Assembly: GCA_002723015.1 (NCBI GenBank)
Contig: PBNG01000093.1
Coordinates: 1 to 16,862 of the forward strand
Direction of reading: 5' to 3'
DNA from: Roseibacillus sp.
GTDB taxonomy: Bacteria > Verrucomicrobiota > Verrucomicrobiae > Verrucomicrobiales > Akkermansiaceae
Length of the DNA stretch: 16,862 nt
Part shown: positions 1 to 7,681 of the stretch, piece after piece
How the letters are laid out: the number at the start of each line of letters is the position of its first letter
Numbering within the stretch: the first letter of the stretch is position 1
The notes under the pieces: model-generated
The model's input: the letters and a program-made list of their open reading frames with translations, nothing else
Told to the model about the DNA's origin: nothing
Database searches by the model: none
Made by a program: the position numbers and the translations under genes

Positions 1-76
1 CGCAGGGAGCCGGGATAGCCGGACGCCCGCCCCGACAGAGGCCCTGTCGCCCCATGGGAATTGGCAGCCGCGCCCT

Positions 77-121
77 CTCCACTCACGAGGGGAGCCTACA
101 CCGGTGACGAGTGAGATTCAA
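77..121 (+). promoter_or_regulatory. Candidate r-protein leader motif, copy 1 (rpsB leader)
   Basis: This stretch shares collinear blocks with the rpmB leader at 16220-16269: CTCCACTC (77-84), CGAG (86-89), AGCCT (93-97), ACA-CCGG (98-104), CGAG (108-111) and GAYTCAA (115-121). It lies 207 bases before the rpsB start. In this copy part of the first block forms a hairpin loop that could pair with GTGAG at 111-115. The helices drawn by eye in the two copies are not at identical positions, so only sequence similarity, not a shared fold, is seen directly. A single shared 8-mer between two such regions is expected by chance; the run of ordered blocks is less so. Confidence 0.35.
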
Positions 122-315
122 ACCAGCAGGGACTGCTGAGGCGCCACAATGCCTTTTCGTCGGGACTTAGCTACTATTTCCGTGAAATTCCTTGCCAAGC
201 TGGGCTCAATTGCCTACTTCCCCCGCCCCTTCCTCGCGCCGCCGCAGAACAATGGAGAGCCGAAGGGAACAAGCACGCGGCGGGCCTCCTCACAAGAGAG
301 CTTCTGTGAATCAAC

Positions 316-320
316 GGAAG
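316..320 (+). promoter_or_regulatory. Ribosome binding site deciding the rpsB start
   Basis: GGAAG lies 8 bases before the ATG at 329. It supports this start rather than the upstream in-frame ATG at 149, which would add 60 residues with no similarity to S2. Confidence 0.6.
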
Positions 321-328
321 ACAGCAAT

Positions 329-1009
329 ATGATCAACGACTTAATTAAGGAAATGGTGGAGGCGGGAGTCCATTACGGACACCAGACCCGCAAGTGGAAC
401 CCGGGAATGCGTCCCTACCTGATGAAAGACAAGGGCGGCATCCACATCATCGATCTGGAGGAGACCGTCCGTTGTCTCGACAAGGCCTCGGACTTTATCT
501 CCGGGCTGGCGGCCAAGAAGAGGAAGATCCTCTTTGTCGGCTGTAAACAGCAGGCCCAGCAAGCGGTCAGCGAGGCAGCTCAGGCCGCTGGGCAGTTCTA
601 CGTCAACCACCGCTGGCTGGGGGGCACCCTTACGAACTTGGCAACCATCCGGCAATCCGTAGAACGGCTCAAGTACCTCGAAGGAATCGAAAAGGCCCCG
701 GAATACAAAGCCATGTCCAAGAAGGAGCTTGCCGCCTTGAACCGGGAGAAAAACAAACTTCTGCGTAACCTGCAGGGCGTTCGCGAGATGGACAAGCCCC
801 CCCAGGCCCTCGTTATCGTCGACACCGCCAAGGAATCCATCGCCGTTGCTGAAGCGCGGCGCCTCGAGATTCCCATTGTCGGGATAATCGATACGAACGG
901 AGATCCCAGCATCATCGATTACCCTATTCCTGCCAACGATGACTCAATCCGATCAGTCCGGATCATCCTGCAGAACCTTGTCGATTCCATCGTGGTTGCT
1001 TCCAAGTGA
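329..1009 (+). CDS. rpsB: 30S ribosomal protein S2
   Basis: Ribosomal protein S2 is a structural protein of the small ribosomal subunit and is needed for S1 recruitment. The 226-residue product starts at the ATG preceded by GGAAG. S2 signatures are visible: the N-terminal GVHYGHQTRKWNPGM block near residues 12-26, IHIIDLEET near 37-45, RWLGGTLTN near 95-103, and the C-terminal NGDPSIIDYPIPANDDSIRS block near 190-209. The length is slightly below the usual 230-260, with a short C-terminal tail. It is followed after 78 bases by tsf on the same strand, the ancestral rpsB-tsf pair, and both genes share the terminator at 1987-2022. Its long structured leader suggests autoregulation, which is not proven here. 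The identification is secure. Confidence 0.97.
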   Translation: MINDLIKEMVEAGVHYGHQTRKWNPGMRPYLMKDKGGIHIIDLEETVRCLDKASDFISGLAAKKRKILFVGCKQQAQQAVSEAAQAAGQFYVNHRWLGGTLTNLATIRQSVERLKYLEGIEKAPEYKAMSKKELAALNREKNKLLRNLQGVREMDKPPQALVIVDTAKESIAVAEARRLEIPIVGIIDTNGDPSIIDYPIPANDDSIRSVRIILQNLVDSIVVASK

Positions 1010-1087
1010 TAGAGCGCTCCCACGAAAAGCCCCCCATCTGGCCCGCAATTGCCGAGCTTACCAGACAACCCCAAAGTTCACTTCCCA

Positions 1088-1957
1088 ATGTCTATTACCG
1101 CATCTCAAGTTAAGGAACTCCGCGACCGCACCAATGCAGGAATGATGGAGTGCAAGAAGGCACTTCAGGAAACCGACGGAGACATCGAGGCTGCCATCAA
1201 AAAGTTGCGTGAAGCCGGGGCTATCAAGGCCGCCAAGAAAGCTGATCGCTCTGCCAAGGAAGGCGTTGTTGCCGCACAGATTGAGCCTGATGCCAAACAT
1301 GGCATTCTGGCAGAGATCAATTGCGAGACAGACTTTGTTGCCAAGAACGACAACTTCCAGGCATTTGTATCGGAGCTCGTCAGTGCGGTTGCGGCATCTG
1401 AAGCCACCGACGCGGAGGCTGCCCACTCCCTTCCCCATGGGGACGGCAGTATCGACGACTTTGTCAAGGCCAAGGTGATAGAACTCGGGGAGAACCTTCA
1501 GTTCAGGCGGCTGACACGCTACGTCATGGAGGGCTCAGGACTCGTCGCATCTTACATCCACCTTGGGGGAAAGGTCGGAGTCATGCTCGAAGTAGGCTGC
1601 GAAAATCATGGCACCACATCCAACGACGACTTCCGCTCCCTCGTGAAGGACCTGACCCTCCACATTGCCGCTCTGTCGCCTGCAGGGATAGACCGCGATG
1701 ACATCCCCGCCGACCTCGTGGAATCGGAGAAGGAAATCGCGCGCAAGGAACTCGAGGCACGCGGAGTTCCAGCAGAACGAATCGATGGGGCCGCCCAGGG
1801 AAAACTTGGCAAGTTCTACGCCGAGCGCTGCCTGCTGGAGCAAGCCTTTGTCAAGGACCCTGATGTTTCGGTAGGTGCGCTTCTGGAAACAACCGGAAAA
1901 GGCCTCAACGATACCCTCTCAATCCGACGGTTTGTTCGCTACGCCCTCGGAGAGTAG
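1088..1957 (+). CDS. tsf: Translation elongation factor Ts
   Basis: EF-Ts is the guanine nucleotide exchange factor that regenerates EF-Tu-GTP in the cytoplasm. The 289-residue product begins MSITASQVKELRDRT. A TTG 13 codons upstream is in frame but adds residues not found in the family. The N-terminal UBA-like domain (residues 4-40) carries the NAGMMECKKALQET block. The hallmark TDFVAKND motif, which contacts EF-Tu and destabilises Mg binding, is at about residues 82-89. The core subdomains follow, with GGKVGVMLEVGCE and the C-terminal GKLGKFYAERCLLEQAFVKD block. Length fits the family (about 280-300). No Shine-Dalgarno-like sequence is visible before the ATG, so it may depend on coupling to rpsB or on an unstructured start region. 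It is cotranscribed with rpsB. Confidence 0.97.
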   Translation: MSITASQVKELRDRTNAGMMECKKALQETDGDIEAAIKKLREAGAIKAAKKADRSAKEGVVAAQIEPDAKHGILAEINCETDFVAKNDNFQAFVSELVSAVAASEATDAEAAHSLPHGDGSIDDFVKAKVIELGENLQFRRLTRYVMEGSGLVASYIHLGGKVGVMLEVGCENHGTTSNDDFRSLVKDLTLHIAALSPAGIDRDDIPADLVESEKEIARKELEARGVPAERIDGAAQGKLGKFYAERCLLEQAFVKDPDVSVGALLETTGKGLNDTLSIRRFVRYALGE

Positions 1958-1986
1958 GGCCCGGTAAGAACTGAAGGGATTCCTCA

Positions 1987-2022
1987 AACCTCGCGCCTCC
2001 GCGTGAGGTTTTTTGTTTTTTT
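1987..2022 (+). terminator. Intrinsic terminator after tsf
   Basis: A GC-rich hairpin, AACCTC-GCG pairing with CGCG-T-GAGGTT across a short loop, is followed by a run of 13 T interrupted by one G. It lies 30 bases after the tsf stop codon and is the clearest rho-independent terminator in the window. Confidence 0.85.
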
Positions 2023-2096
2023 GGCAGCAACACGAGGCCCTTCTCGCAGCCAAATATTTCTGGCATTCTCTTCCCTGCACGCTTAGGCGCTTAGAT

Positions 2097-2639
2097 GTGA
2101 CATTCAAAGTGCTGTTCCCACACCTTGTTCTTCTGCTCTGGGTCGCCAGCGCGTCTGCCCAGAAAGCTGAGAAGGTCTCCTTTGCTGATAACCGATTCTC
2201 AATCGAGATCCCCCCCGGATGGAAGAAGTCCCCAAGCAAGAGCGATCCTGCCTCCGTCCTTCAATACGATGCCCCCTCGGGAGAGGGCTCCTTTTCCACC
2301 TACAAGCTTCGGGTAAAGAAAGGCCGAAAAGCGGATCTGGAGGGAACCCTCGCCGCAAGGGTCCACGCTTTTGAGAAGGCTGGCCTGAAGCTCAGTGCCA
2401 AGGTTCAATCGCAAAAGCAGGATAACTTCGACGGTAAACCTGCAATATTCGGAGTCGTCCCCGTCAAGGCAACCGCACAAGGCGAAGCTGTCAGATTCAC
2501 ATACTACCTCGTCCTCATCGACGCGAAGGACTCTGTCATCTTGATGCAGGCGGCCCTCCCCAGTCCACTCACCGCAGCACTCCAGAAAGACGCTCTTTCC
2601 ATCATTCAATCCTTCCGGGAAAAAGACCCCGGGCCCTGA
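2097..2639 (+). CDS. Exported small protein, PsbP/DUF1795-like fold suspected
   Basis: A 180-residue product is read from a GTG. The reading frame stays open upstream, but a start there would lie inside the tsf terminator. From the GTG the N-terminus is a typical signal peptide: a Lys-containing start, a hydrophobic core at about residues 5-17 and an ASASA cleavage box before Gln22. The mature part begins VSFADNRFSIEIPPGW, resembling the opening of PsbP-like and DUF1795 proteins, followed by alternating beta and alpha segments and a C-terminal SIIQSFRE helix like those that end such domains. No catalytic motif is visible. It probably acts in the periplasm or at the cell surface; its role is unknown. 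It ends 2 bases before the convergent mazG stop. An ATG/GTG assignment further downstream cannot be excluded. Confidence 0.65.
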   Translation: MTFKVLFPHLVLLLWVASASAQKAEKVSFADNRFSIEIPPGWKKSPSKSDPASVLQYDAPSGEGSFSTYKLRVKKGRKADLEGTLAARVHAFEKAGLKLSAKVQSQKQDNFDGKPAIFGVVPVKATAQGEAVRFTYYLVLIDAKDSVILMQAALPSPLTAALQKDALSIIQSFREKDPGP

Positions 2640-2641
2640 TC

Positions 2642-3457
2642 CTAAGGGCTCCCACCTGGAACGGACGCCTTGGCCCGCTCCCACCCGTGCTCCATCTCAC
2701 CCAGGCTGGCTTCCTCAAGTGAGCGCCCTTCCTCCAGCAGTCCCTTCTCCATCGCGGCGAACCGGTCCGCAAATTTTACGTTTGCCCCCTCGAGAGCCGC
2801 TTCGGGGTCGATCCCCAGTTTACGGGCCAGATTTACAACGGAGAACAGGAGATCACCTACCTCTGCCTCGAGAGCTGGCGTCGCCCCGGCGCCAACCGGA
2901 GGCAACTCGTCTTTCACCTCCTGGAATTCCTCTTCGATTTTCGACAGGACCCCTGCGAGGTCCGGCCAGTCGAATCCCACCTTGCCCGCCTTTTTCTGCA
3001 GTTTCCCCGCCCGCAGAGCCGCAGGAAGACCCTTGCCGACCCCATGGAGGTAGGGCTGCTCCTCATGCCCTTTTTCCTCGCGTTTGATTTCTTCCCAACG
3101 GTTCAGCACCGCGGTGGTATCCTTGGCATGACCATCGGAATAGACATGAGGATGGCGCCTCACCAGCTTATCGCAGATCCCCCGGGCGATATCATCAAGG
3201 TTGTATCTCCCCGCCTCCTCTGCCAGCTCTCCGTGAAACACCACCTGTAGAAGCAGGTCTCCAAGCTCCTCCTCCAGATGCACCCAGTCTTCTCGCCGTA
3301 TCGCGTCGACGGTTTCATACGTCTCCTCAATTAAATTTGATATGAGGCTGGAATGAGACTGCTCTGCATCCCAGGGGCATCCACCCGGCCCACGAAGTCG
3401 GTGCATGATGGCTCGCAGCCGCTCCATCTGGCGCTCAGGAGCCGAGCAACTGATCAT
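2642..3457 (-). CDS. mazG: Nucleoside triphosphate pyrophosphohydrolase MazG
   Basis: MazG hydrolyses nucleoside triphosphates to monophosphates and pyrophosphate, cleaning damaged nucleotides from the pool and influencing stress signalling. The 271-residue product has the two-domain arrangement of E. coli-type MazG. Domain one has GPGGCPWDAEQ (residues 23-33), the EExxE metal-binding helix NLIEETYE (41-48) and EEELGDLLLQVVFH (62-75) with the matching E and D. The RRHPHVYSD motif follows at 100-108. Domain two has KIEEEFQEVKDEL (173-185) and EVGDLLFSVVNLARKL (199-214). The start is uncertain: the ATG used here has GAGGAG directly abutting it, an in-frame GTG lies 5 codons upstream, and an ATG lies 10 codons downstream. 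It follows the rhomboid gene on the same strand after 110 bases. Confidence 0.93.
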   Translation of the reverse strand: MISCSAPERQMERLRAIMHRLRGPGGCPWDAEQSHSSLISNLIEETYETVDAIRREDWVHLEEELGDLLLQVVFHGELAEEAGRYNLDDIARGICDKLVRRHPHVYSDGHAKDTTAVLNRWEEIKREEKGHEEQPYLHGVGKGLPAALRAGKLQKKAGKVGFDWPDLAGVLSKIEEEFQEVKDELPPVGAGATPALEAEVGDLLFSVVNLARKLGIDPEAALEGANVKFADRFAAMEKGLLEEGRSLEEASLGEMEHGWERAKASVPGGSP

Positions 3458-3567
3458 CTCCTCGTCGGTCACGCAAGGAGTGAAGGCGAAACGAGGCAGA
3501 AAAGGGAGCCTTAAAAATACTGCCCACATCCAGCGAGTTGCCCCATGCCCTCGGCTCCTCTAGCGCC

Positions 3568-4446
3568 TTATTTTTTCCCGGAGTCACTAAGAAGTTTTCT
3601 CTCTTCTTCGGTGAGTGACTGAAGCCCATGCTCATTGATCTTATCGAGAATCCGGTCCACCTCTGTAGGCTGTCCCCCGGCATCATTGATCCTAGGACTC
3701 AACTTCCGCTTATAGCTCTTTTTCTCTCTTGTGATTCGGACACGGAACCCACGCCCCTTCCTCGGGGTCTTTTTCCGGGAGCGTCCAGCCCCCATCAGAA
3801 GCTCACGGAGCATGGGGATTTTCCACATGAGAAACCCAGCCAACGCGCCCCCCAGATGCCCTGCTTCTCCCCCGGCATTCCGTCCACTGGAGAGCACGAC
3901 CAGAACTCCGAAGGCGAGCAAGATAATTGCGAGAAGCCGCATCGTAAGGGTCACTGGAGGAAACAGAAGACGAACACGCATTTCAGGGGCAACCAGCGCC
4001 GCGACCGCCAGAATCCCGAATATTCCTGCCGACGCTCCAACTAGCTGCCAGGAGTAGTCTCCCTTGTTGACCAGCCCGAGCAAACTAGCTGCGAGGGCAC
4101 CCGCCACCCCACATAGCAGGTAAAAGATGAGGAAGGCTCGACTGCGAAGCTGCTGCTCTACAAAGGTCCCGAAAAAGTAAAGGGCTATCGAGTTGAAGAA
4201 AAGGTGCCCAAAGTCTGCGTGCAGAAACTGGAACGTAATAAAACGCCAGATCTGCAGGCCTCTGATCCCTTGTTCCACCGTAAAGGATCCCACGGCCTCA
4301 ATGGTGGTTCTGAGATCAAGGAAAAGCGAAATAATGAATATTCCAACGTTCAGGATCAGAAGCCACTTGATGACCGGAGCGCCAGCGAGACGCCCCGGGG
4401 GGCGTCCCTCCCCCTCCCTGAAATACTCTCTATCGGCATATCCCAT
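3568..4446 (-). CDS. Rhomboid family intramembrane serine protease with DUF6576-like tail
   Basis: Rhomboids cleave membrane proteins within or near their transmembrane helices. The 292-residue product has a short polar N-terminus, six predicted membrane helices (first at about 26-44), and the rhomboid signature residues: H76, H81 and N85 in the LHADFGHLFFNS segment, the nucleophile S139 in GASAGIFG, and the dyad partner H197 in AGHLGG. After the last helix comes a basic linker (about 222-248) and a C-terminal segment, VDRILDKINEHGLQSLTEEE (263-282), matching the short tail known as DUF6576 found on rhomboids of Bacteroidota and Verrucomicrobiota. The start is supported by GAAGGG upstream. 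It is divergent from the exported lyase-like gene across 92 bases. Substrates cannot be inferred. Confidence 0.92.
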   Translation of the reverse strand: MGYADREYFREGEGRPPGRLAGAPVIKWLLILNVGIFIISLFLDLRTTIEAVGSFTVEQGIRGLQIWRFITFQFLHADFGHLFFNSIALYFFGTFVEQQLRSRAFLIFYLLCGVAGALAASLLGLVNKGDYSWQLVGASAGIFGILAVAALVAPEMRVRLLFPPVTLTMRLLAIILLAFGVLVVLSSGRNAGGEAGHLGGALAGFLMWKIPMLRELLMGAGRSRKKTPRKGRGFRVRITREKKSYKRKLSPRINDAGGQPTEVDRILDKINEHGLQSLTEEERKLLSDSGKK

Positions 4447-4538
4447 TTGACCCTTCTTTCATACCACTCCTGTTCTTATTTCTCAAGCGAAGCGGCTTCA
4501 GGCCAGGACGATGGCGCAGCCCACCAAGGGTTCACGAC

Positions 4539-6701
4539 ATGAAAATTCTTTCTTCCGTGGATTTTTATTCCCCGACCTTACGACAGCTTACAGTCTGCCA
4601 CCGCTCTATGAAAGCCGCCGGATTGATCCTGATAGCCCTCCTTTGTATTCCATTCACTACCCAAGGCTCCCCTCTCACGGAGGAAGAGCTCGAATTGGCA
4701 TCGGGACATCCCCGCCCCACCTACCAAGAGGTGATCGACATCAAGACGATGGCGGATGCCCTCCGCCGGGAGCTGTCTCTGCGAAAGGGATATTCCTTCT
4801 CCCGGGGGTGGTGGATCTGGGATCGCCTTCGGGCGCGCTACGTAGACGGAGGACGCCGCGACCAGAAGGAACTACTGATTCTGCAGGCCGTATTCCGCGC
4901 TCTCATTCTCGACTGGCACGCAAAACTGGAGAAGAAGGGAGAGGAAGACCTCATGTTTATCTTCTTCGTCACCACCGCTCCGGGCAGCAAGGTGGAGCGA
5001 AAACTGCCAGACGGAGCAGCCCTGAAGAGGGACTACCACGGAGGTGGGTATCACGGTGGCTGGGGCGGTGGCGCCAGAATGCGTATCTACGAGGAACTCG
5101 TCCGGCAGAAAATGCTCACCCTGGAGGAGCAGGCCCGCTTCCGGGAGATCGTTTACCAGAGCATGAGCAGCCGCTTCCTTGACTTCACCAAGGGCTCACA
5201 ATCTGCGGATAACCACTCATTTGGGAACGCCGGAGGCATCGCAATGACGCTGAAGCTTTTCCCGGAAGCCCCCCAGTCCGGGGAAGCGCGTGCCTGGATC
5301 GGTCGGATCTGGAAGCATCTTGCAGATTTCGGAGACTGGACGGAGTGGAACTACTTTCCCTACGGCCCGATTTTCCTCCACGGGATGATCGATATCGCGG
5401 AAGCCATGGGCTGGATCGAATCGGAAGCCGAACTGATACATGCAGTAGGGAAACGCGTTCTGGGCTTCATCCATGGAGGAGGGCTGCGTGGTGGTCCCAA
5501 CTGCGGCAGCACGGTCTTTACCGACCGCGCCGCCTTATACCGCGATCCGTGGAACCTTGGTAACTATCAGGTTGAGACCCCGGGCCGTGACGGCCATTTC
5601 TGGTATCGCCTTGCTCAGCATTATCGCAATCCCAACTATCTCTGGGCGGCCACGCAAAGTGTTTTCGGCGGGGAGCCTCCAGAGTCGCCTGCGGGCCCGG
5701 CATTCAAGGCAGCATGGGCCAGGCGCTTTGCATGGTTTCAAAAGAGGGGCATAATTCCCGAGACCCCGGAGGACAAAGCCCGTATCGGACTTCTCAGCTC
5801 CCTCAAAAATAAAATTCCCGAGCGTCTTTACCTCGGAGCTAATCGCAACGCGGGAACCCCCTTCGCCTCCTATTTTCTCTATCCGAAGAAAGACCAGCAC
5901 TTGGATAGCCTCTCGGGGCAGCTCTACGAATATGTCGCCAATGGGGCCAAGTTTCTGCATAGTTCCGGGAAATACAGTATGCTGGGAAAAGGCGGCGGAA
6001 CCGGAGAAGAAAGCCTCGACGTGCTCCTCGTTATGCAGGGCAAAAACCCCTTCCCGCTTCACCCTGACCGGGCAGAAGAAGGCGACTTCATTCGAAAGGG
6101 AGCTATCCAGCTTATACCCTCGGTCCTGAAGGTGGCCAGCAATGCAGACGGAGACTCCTATGGTCAGGTAGGGTGGGAGAACTATTACGGGACGGGGAGC
6201 AGGTGGATTCGCCGTACGGTCCTGACAAAGGAAGGATTTCTGATTGTTTCAGACTCTTACAGCGCTTCCCCCGCAGTTGGACCCGGCTACCTCGCGGGTC
6301 CGGTATGGCACCTCGCACGCGAGGAAGGCCAAGCCGATGGGCCCAGGTCGGAATCGTGGTTCGACGCCCCTGCGTTCGAGCACACCTGGTGGCAGATCTC
6401 TCCTCAGAGGGTTCGACTATCCCTGCATCCCGCAAAAGATCTCAAATTCGGTCAGATACGTCAGAAGGCCTCCCAGGATCTGAATCCAAACGTCACTACT
6501 TACTGCTACCGTCCAGTCACCCCGGGAACCCCCGCTCACTTTCTGAGTATTTTTACCCCTTATCCGGCCGATGGCGTTCCTCCGGAAATCGCCACCTTGG
6601 TCTCGGGTGAAGGCGAATGCTCAGCCTCAATCGCTGACCTAAGCGTTCAAATCTCTCCCAGAGGAAAATGGCATGTCTCCCGGCCCGAAAGCCCGCGTTG
6701 A
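4539..6701 (+). CDS. Exported polysaccharide-lyase-like (heparinase/alginate lyase type toroid) protein
   Basis: A large exported protein of 720 residues. The ATG at 4539 has AAGGG 8-12 bases upstream. An in-frame ATG at 4608 (residue 24) would give a classic signal peptide, so the true start may be either. A hydrophobic segment spans about residues 27-40, followed by TTQGSPL. The N-terminal half is rich in aromatic amphipathic helices, with a DNHSFGNAGG segment (224-233) and WTEWNYFPYGPIF (267-279), resembling the (alpha/alpha) toroid domain of alginate lyase and heparinase II/III relatives, where Asn, His and Tyr act in catalysis. The C-terminal half (about 420-720) reads as beta-rich, as in the sandwich domains of that superfamily. 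A Gly/His-rich insertion lies at 165-178. The substrate is unknown. Family-level assignment is by pattern only. Confidence 0.55.
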   Translation: MKILSSVDFYSPTLRQLTVCHRSMKAAGLILIALLCIPFTTQGSPLTEEELELASGHPRPTYQEVIDIKTMADALRRELSLRKGYSFSRGWWIWDRLRARYVDGGRRDQKELLILQAVFRALILDWHAKLEKKGEEDLMFIFFVTTAPGSKVERKLPDGAALKRDYHGGGYHGGWGGGARMRIYEELVRQKMLTLEEQARFREIVYQSMSSRFLDFTKGSQSADNHSFGNAGGIAMTLKLFPEAPQSGEARAWIGRIWKHLADFGDWTEWNYFPYGPIFLHGMIDIAEAMGWIESEAELIHAVGKRVLGFIHGGGLRGGPNCGSTVFTDRAALYRDPWNLGNYQVETPGRDGHFWYRLAQHYRNPNYLWAATQSVFGGEPPESPAGPAFKAAWARRFAWFQKRGIIPETPEDKARIGLLSSLKNKIPERLYLGANRNAGTPFASYFLYPKKDQHLDSLSGQLYEYVANGAKFLHSSGKYSMLGKGGGTGEESLDVLLVMQGKNPFPLHPDRAEEGDFIRKGAIQLIPSVLKVASNADGDSYGQVGWENYYGTGSRWIRRTVLTKEGFLIVSDSYSASPAVGPGYLAGPVWHLAREEGQADGPRSESWFDAPAFEHTWWQISPQRVRLSLHPAKDLKFGQIRQKASQDLNPNVTTYCYRPVTPGTPAHFLSIFTPYPADGVPPEIATLVSGEGECSASIADLSVQISPRGKWHVSRPESPR

Positions 6702-6724
6702 GCCTGCAGTCCGAACAGTCATTC

Positions 6725-7681
6725 TCAACGCCTGGTCGTCAGATCTACCAGCTTCTGCTCATCAAGTTTGCTCAGGAAAAACCATATCCTGCTGTCATAT
6801 CTCTCAGCGACCACCGCGACCCCCGAATCAGGGCACGTCCAGCGGTCCGTCGCCACCCGCCAGCCTCGAGGCGCCTCAATGATCGGCATGGTCCCGACAA
6901 GGAGGACATGAACGGAGCTGTCCTCGACCTCGAAACAGAGGTGTGAAGCACAAAGCCCTCCGATCCTGGATAATCGACAGCCCACCAGTTTCCCTTCAGA
7001 AATCCCTTCCGGAATTCCATCGAAATCAAGCTGGGGACCTCCACCCGCCTCCAGCCAGTCCTGATAATCATACAGGTCATTACCCTCGAGCTCAAAAGGC
7101 AGGTCGCTTTCAACCAGCGCTACTGCTCCGCGCCCCACGTCCCGCATGCTGACTGTCTGCTCTCCATTGGCAGCGGGCCCAGAGTTATTGGAAGTCAGCT
7201 CAAAGGATGCAAAGGCGCCCACGACAAGAACGCCCGCGAGGAGAACCCCCCTCAGCATGCCCTCTCCTGTCTTTCCGGAGGCATTCCCGGAAGCGTCCCC
7301 TGCAGGACTCGCCAGCGAGTTCACACCACCTGCGATCTCAACCTTCAGCACGGTCATCTCCCTCTCTTCCGATGTTGCTGCGAGGGACGGAGCCTCCGCG
7401 CCCGACTGCTTTTCTTCGATGTCTCCGCCTCCAAGAGAAGCTTCTGCTTCTCCATCGGCCTCCATCGCACTCATGATCTTCTCCTTCAGGACTGGAGGAA
7501 CTGGAACATCTTGAAAAGCTGCTGCAATTGCTGCGTCCCGCTTTCTCTCATCCGAAAGCCATGCTTTCAGGACAGAGTCCTCTCCTGCCACTGACAGAGC
7601 CTCCTCGAAATCGGCACTCTCTTCATCCAATCCATCAGGACGAAGGCTTTGAAGAATAAACCGTGCCTGTTCCCTATCCAT
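6725..7681 (-). CDS. Membrane-anchored anti-sigma factor candidate
   Basis: A 318-residue single-pass membrane protein. GGAG lies 4 bases before the ATG at 7681, and that ATG overlaps the sigma factor stop by 8 bases. This supports the start over an ATG 5 codons upstream and implies translational coupling. The layout is cytoplasmic domain (about 1-75, acidic and helical), a low-complexity Ala/Gly/Ser/Glu linker (76-140), one membrane helix (143-162), and an extracytoplasmic domain (163-318) with cysteines at 235, 244, 249 and 283. No HxxxCxxC zinc-binding anti-sigma motif is present, so the assignment rests on operon position and topology. It would hold the ECF sigma factor at the membrane until an envelope signal is sensed. 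It is convergent with the lyase-like gene, with 23 bases between stops. Confidence 0.6.
   Translation of the reverse strand: MDREQARFILQSLRPDGLDEESADFEEALSVAGEDSVLKAWLSDERKRDAAIAAAFQDVPVPPVLKEKIMSAMEADGEAEASLGGGDIEEKQSGAEAPSLAATSEEREMTVLKVEIAGGVNSLASPAGDASGNASGKTGEGMLRGVLLAGVLVVGAFASFELTSNNSGPAANGEQTVSMRDVGRGAVALVESDLPFELEGNDLYDYQDWLEAGGGPQLDFDGIPEGISEGKLVGCRLSRIGGLCASHLCFEVEDSSVHVLLVGTMPIIEAPRGWRVATDRWTCPDSGVAVVAERYDSRIWFFLSKLDEQKLVDLTTRR

Larger units (their letters stand above)
1..328 (+). other. Long leader region upstream of rpsB with several hairpins
   Basis: No protein gene is supported in these 328 bases. An in-frame extension of rpsB to position 149 exists, but it encodes a stretch unlike any S2 protein. 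The region holds clear inverted repeats: CGACAG/CTGTCG at 33-38 and 44-49 with a 5-base loop, and CAGCAG/CTGCTG at 124-129 and 133-138 with a 3-base loop. Between them, CTCTCC (75-80) can pair with GGGGAG (89-94, one G-T), and CTCAC inside that loop (82-86) can pair with GTGAG (111-115), giving a possible H-type pseudoknot. Long structured leaders are typical of autoregulated ribosomal protein operons, and rpsB-tsf is regulated this way by S2 in gammaproteobacteria. That the same happens here is inference. No convincing promoter was found. Confidence 0.4.

Noticed and set aside
1..148. tRNA, tmRNA, RNase P or SRP RNA in the window's left end
   Set aside because: Hairpins are present, but none of the diagnostic conserved sequences of these RNAs was found on either strand.
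149..328. In-frame N-terminal extension of rpsB from ATG 149
   Set aside because: The 60 added residues have no S2 character, and the ATG at 329 has a well-placed GGAAG and begins exactly where S2 proteins begin.
2013..2096. Upstream TTG start for the PsbP-like gene
   Set aside because: The TTG lies inside the tsf terminator T-run and would bury the signal peptide behind 28 residues.
4511..5182. 223-codon plus-strand frame overlapping the start of the lyase-like gene
   Set aside because: It is Arg/Pro-rich shadow translation of a frame whose other reading gives a signal peptide and a 720-residue protein.
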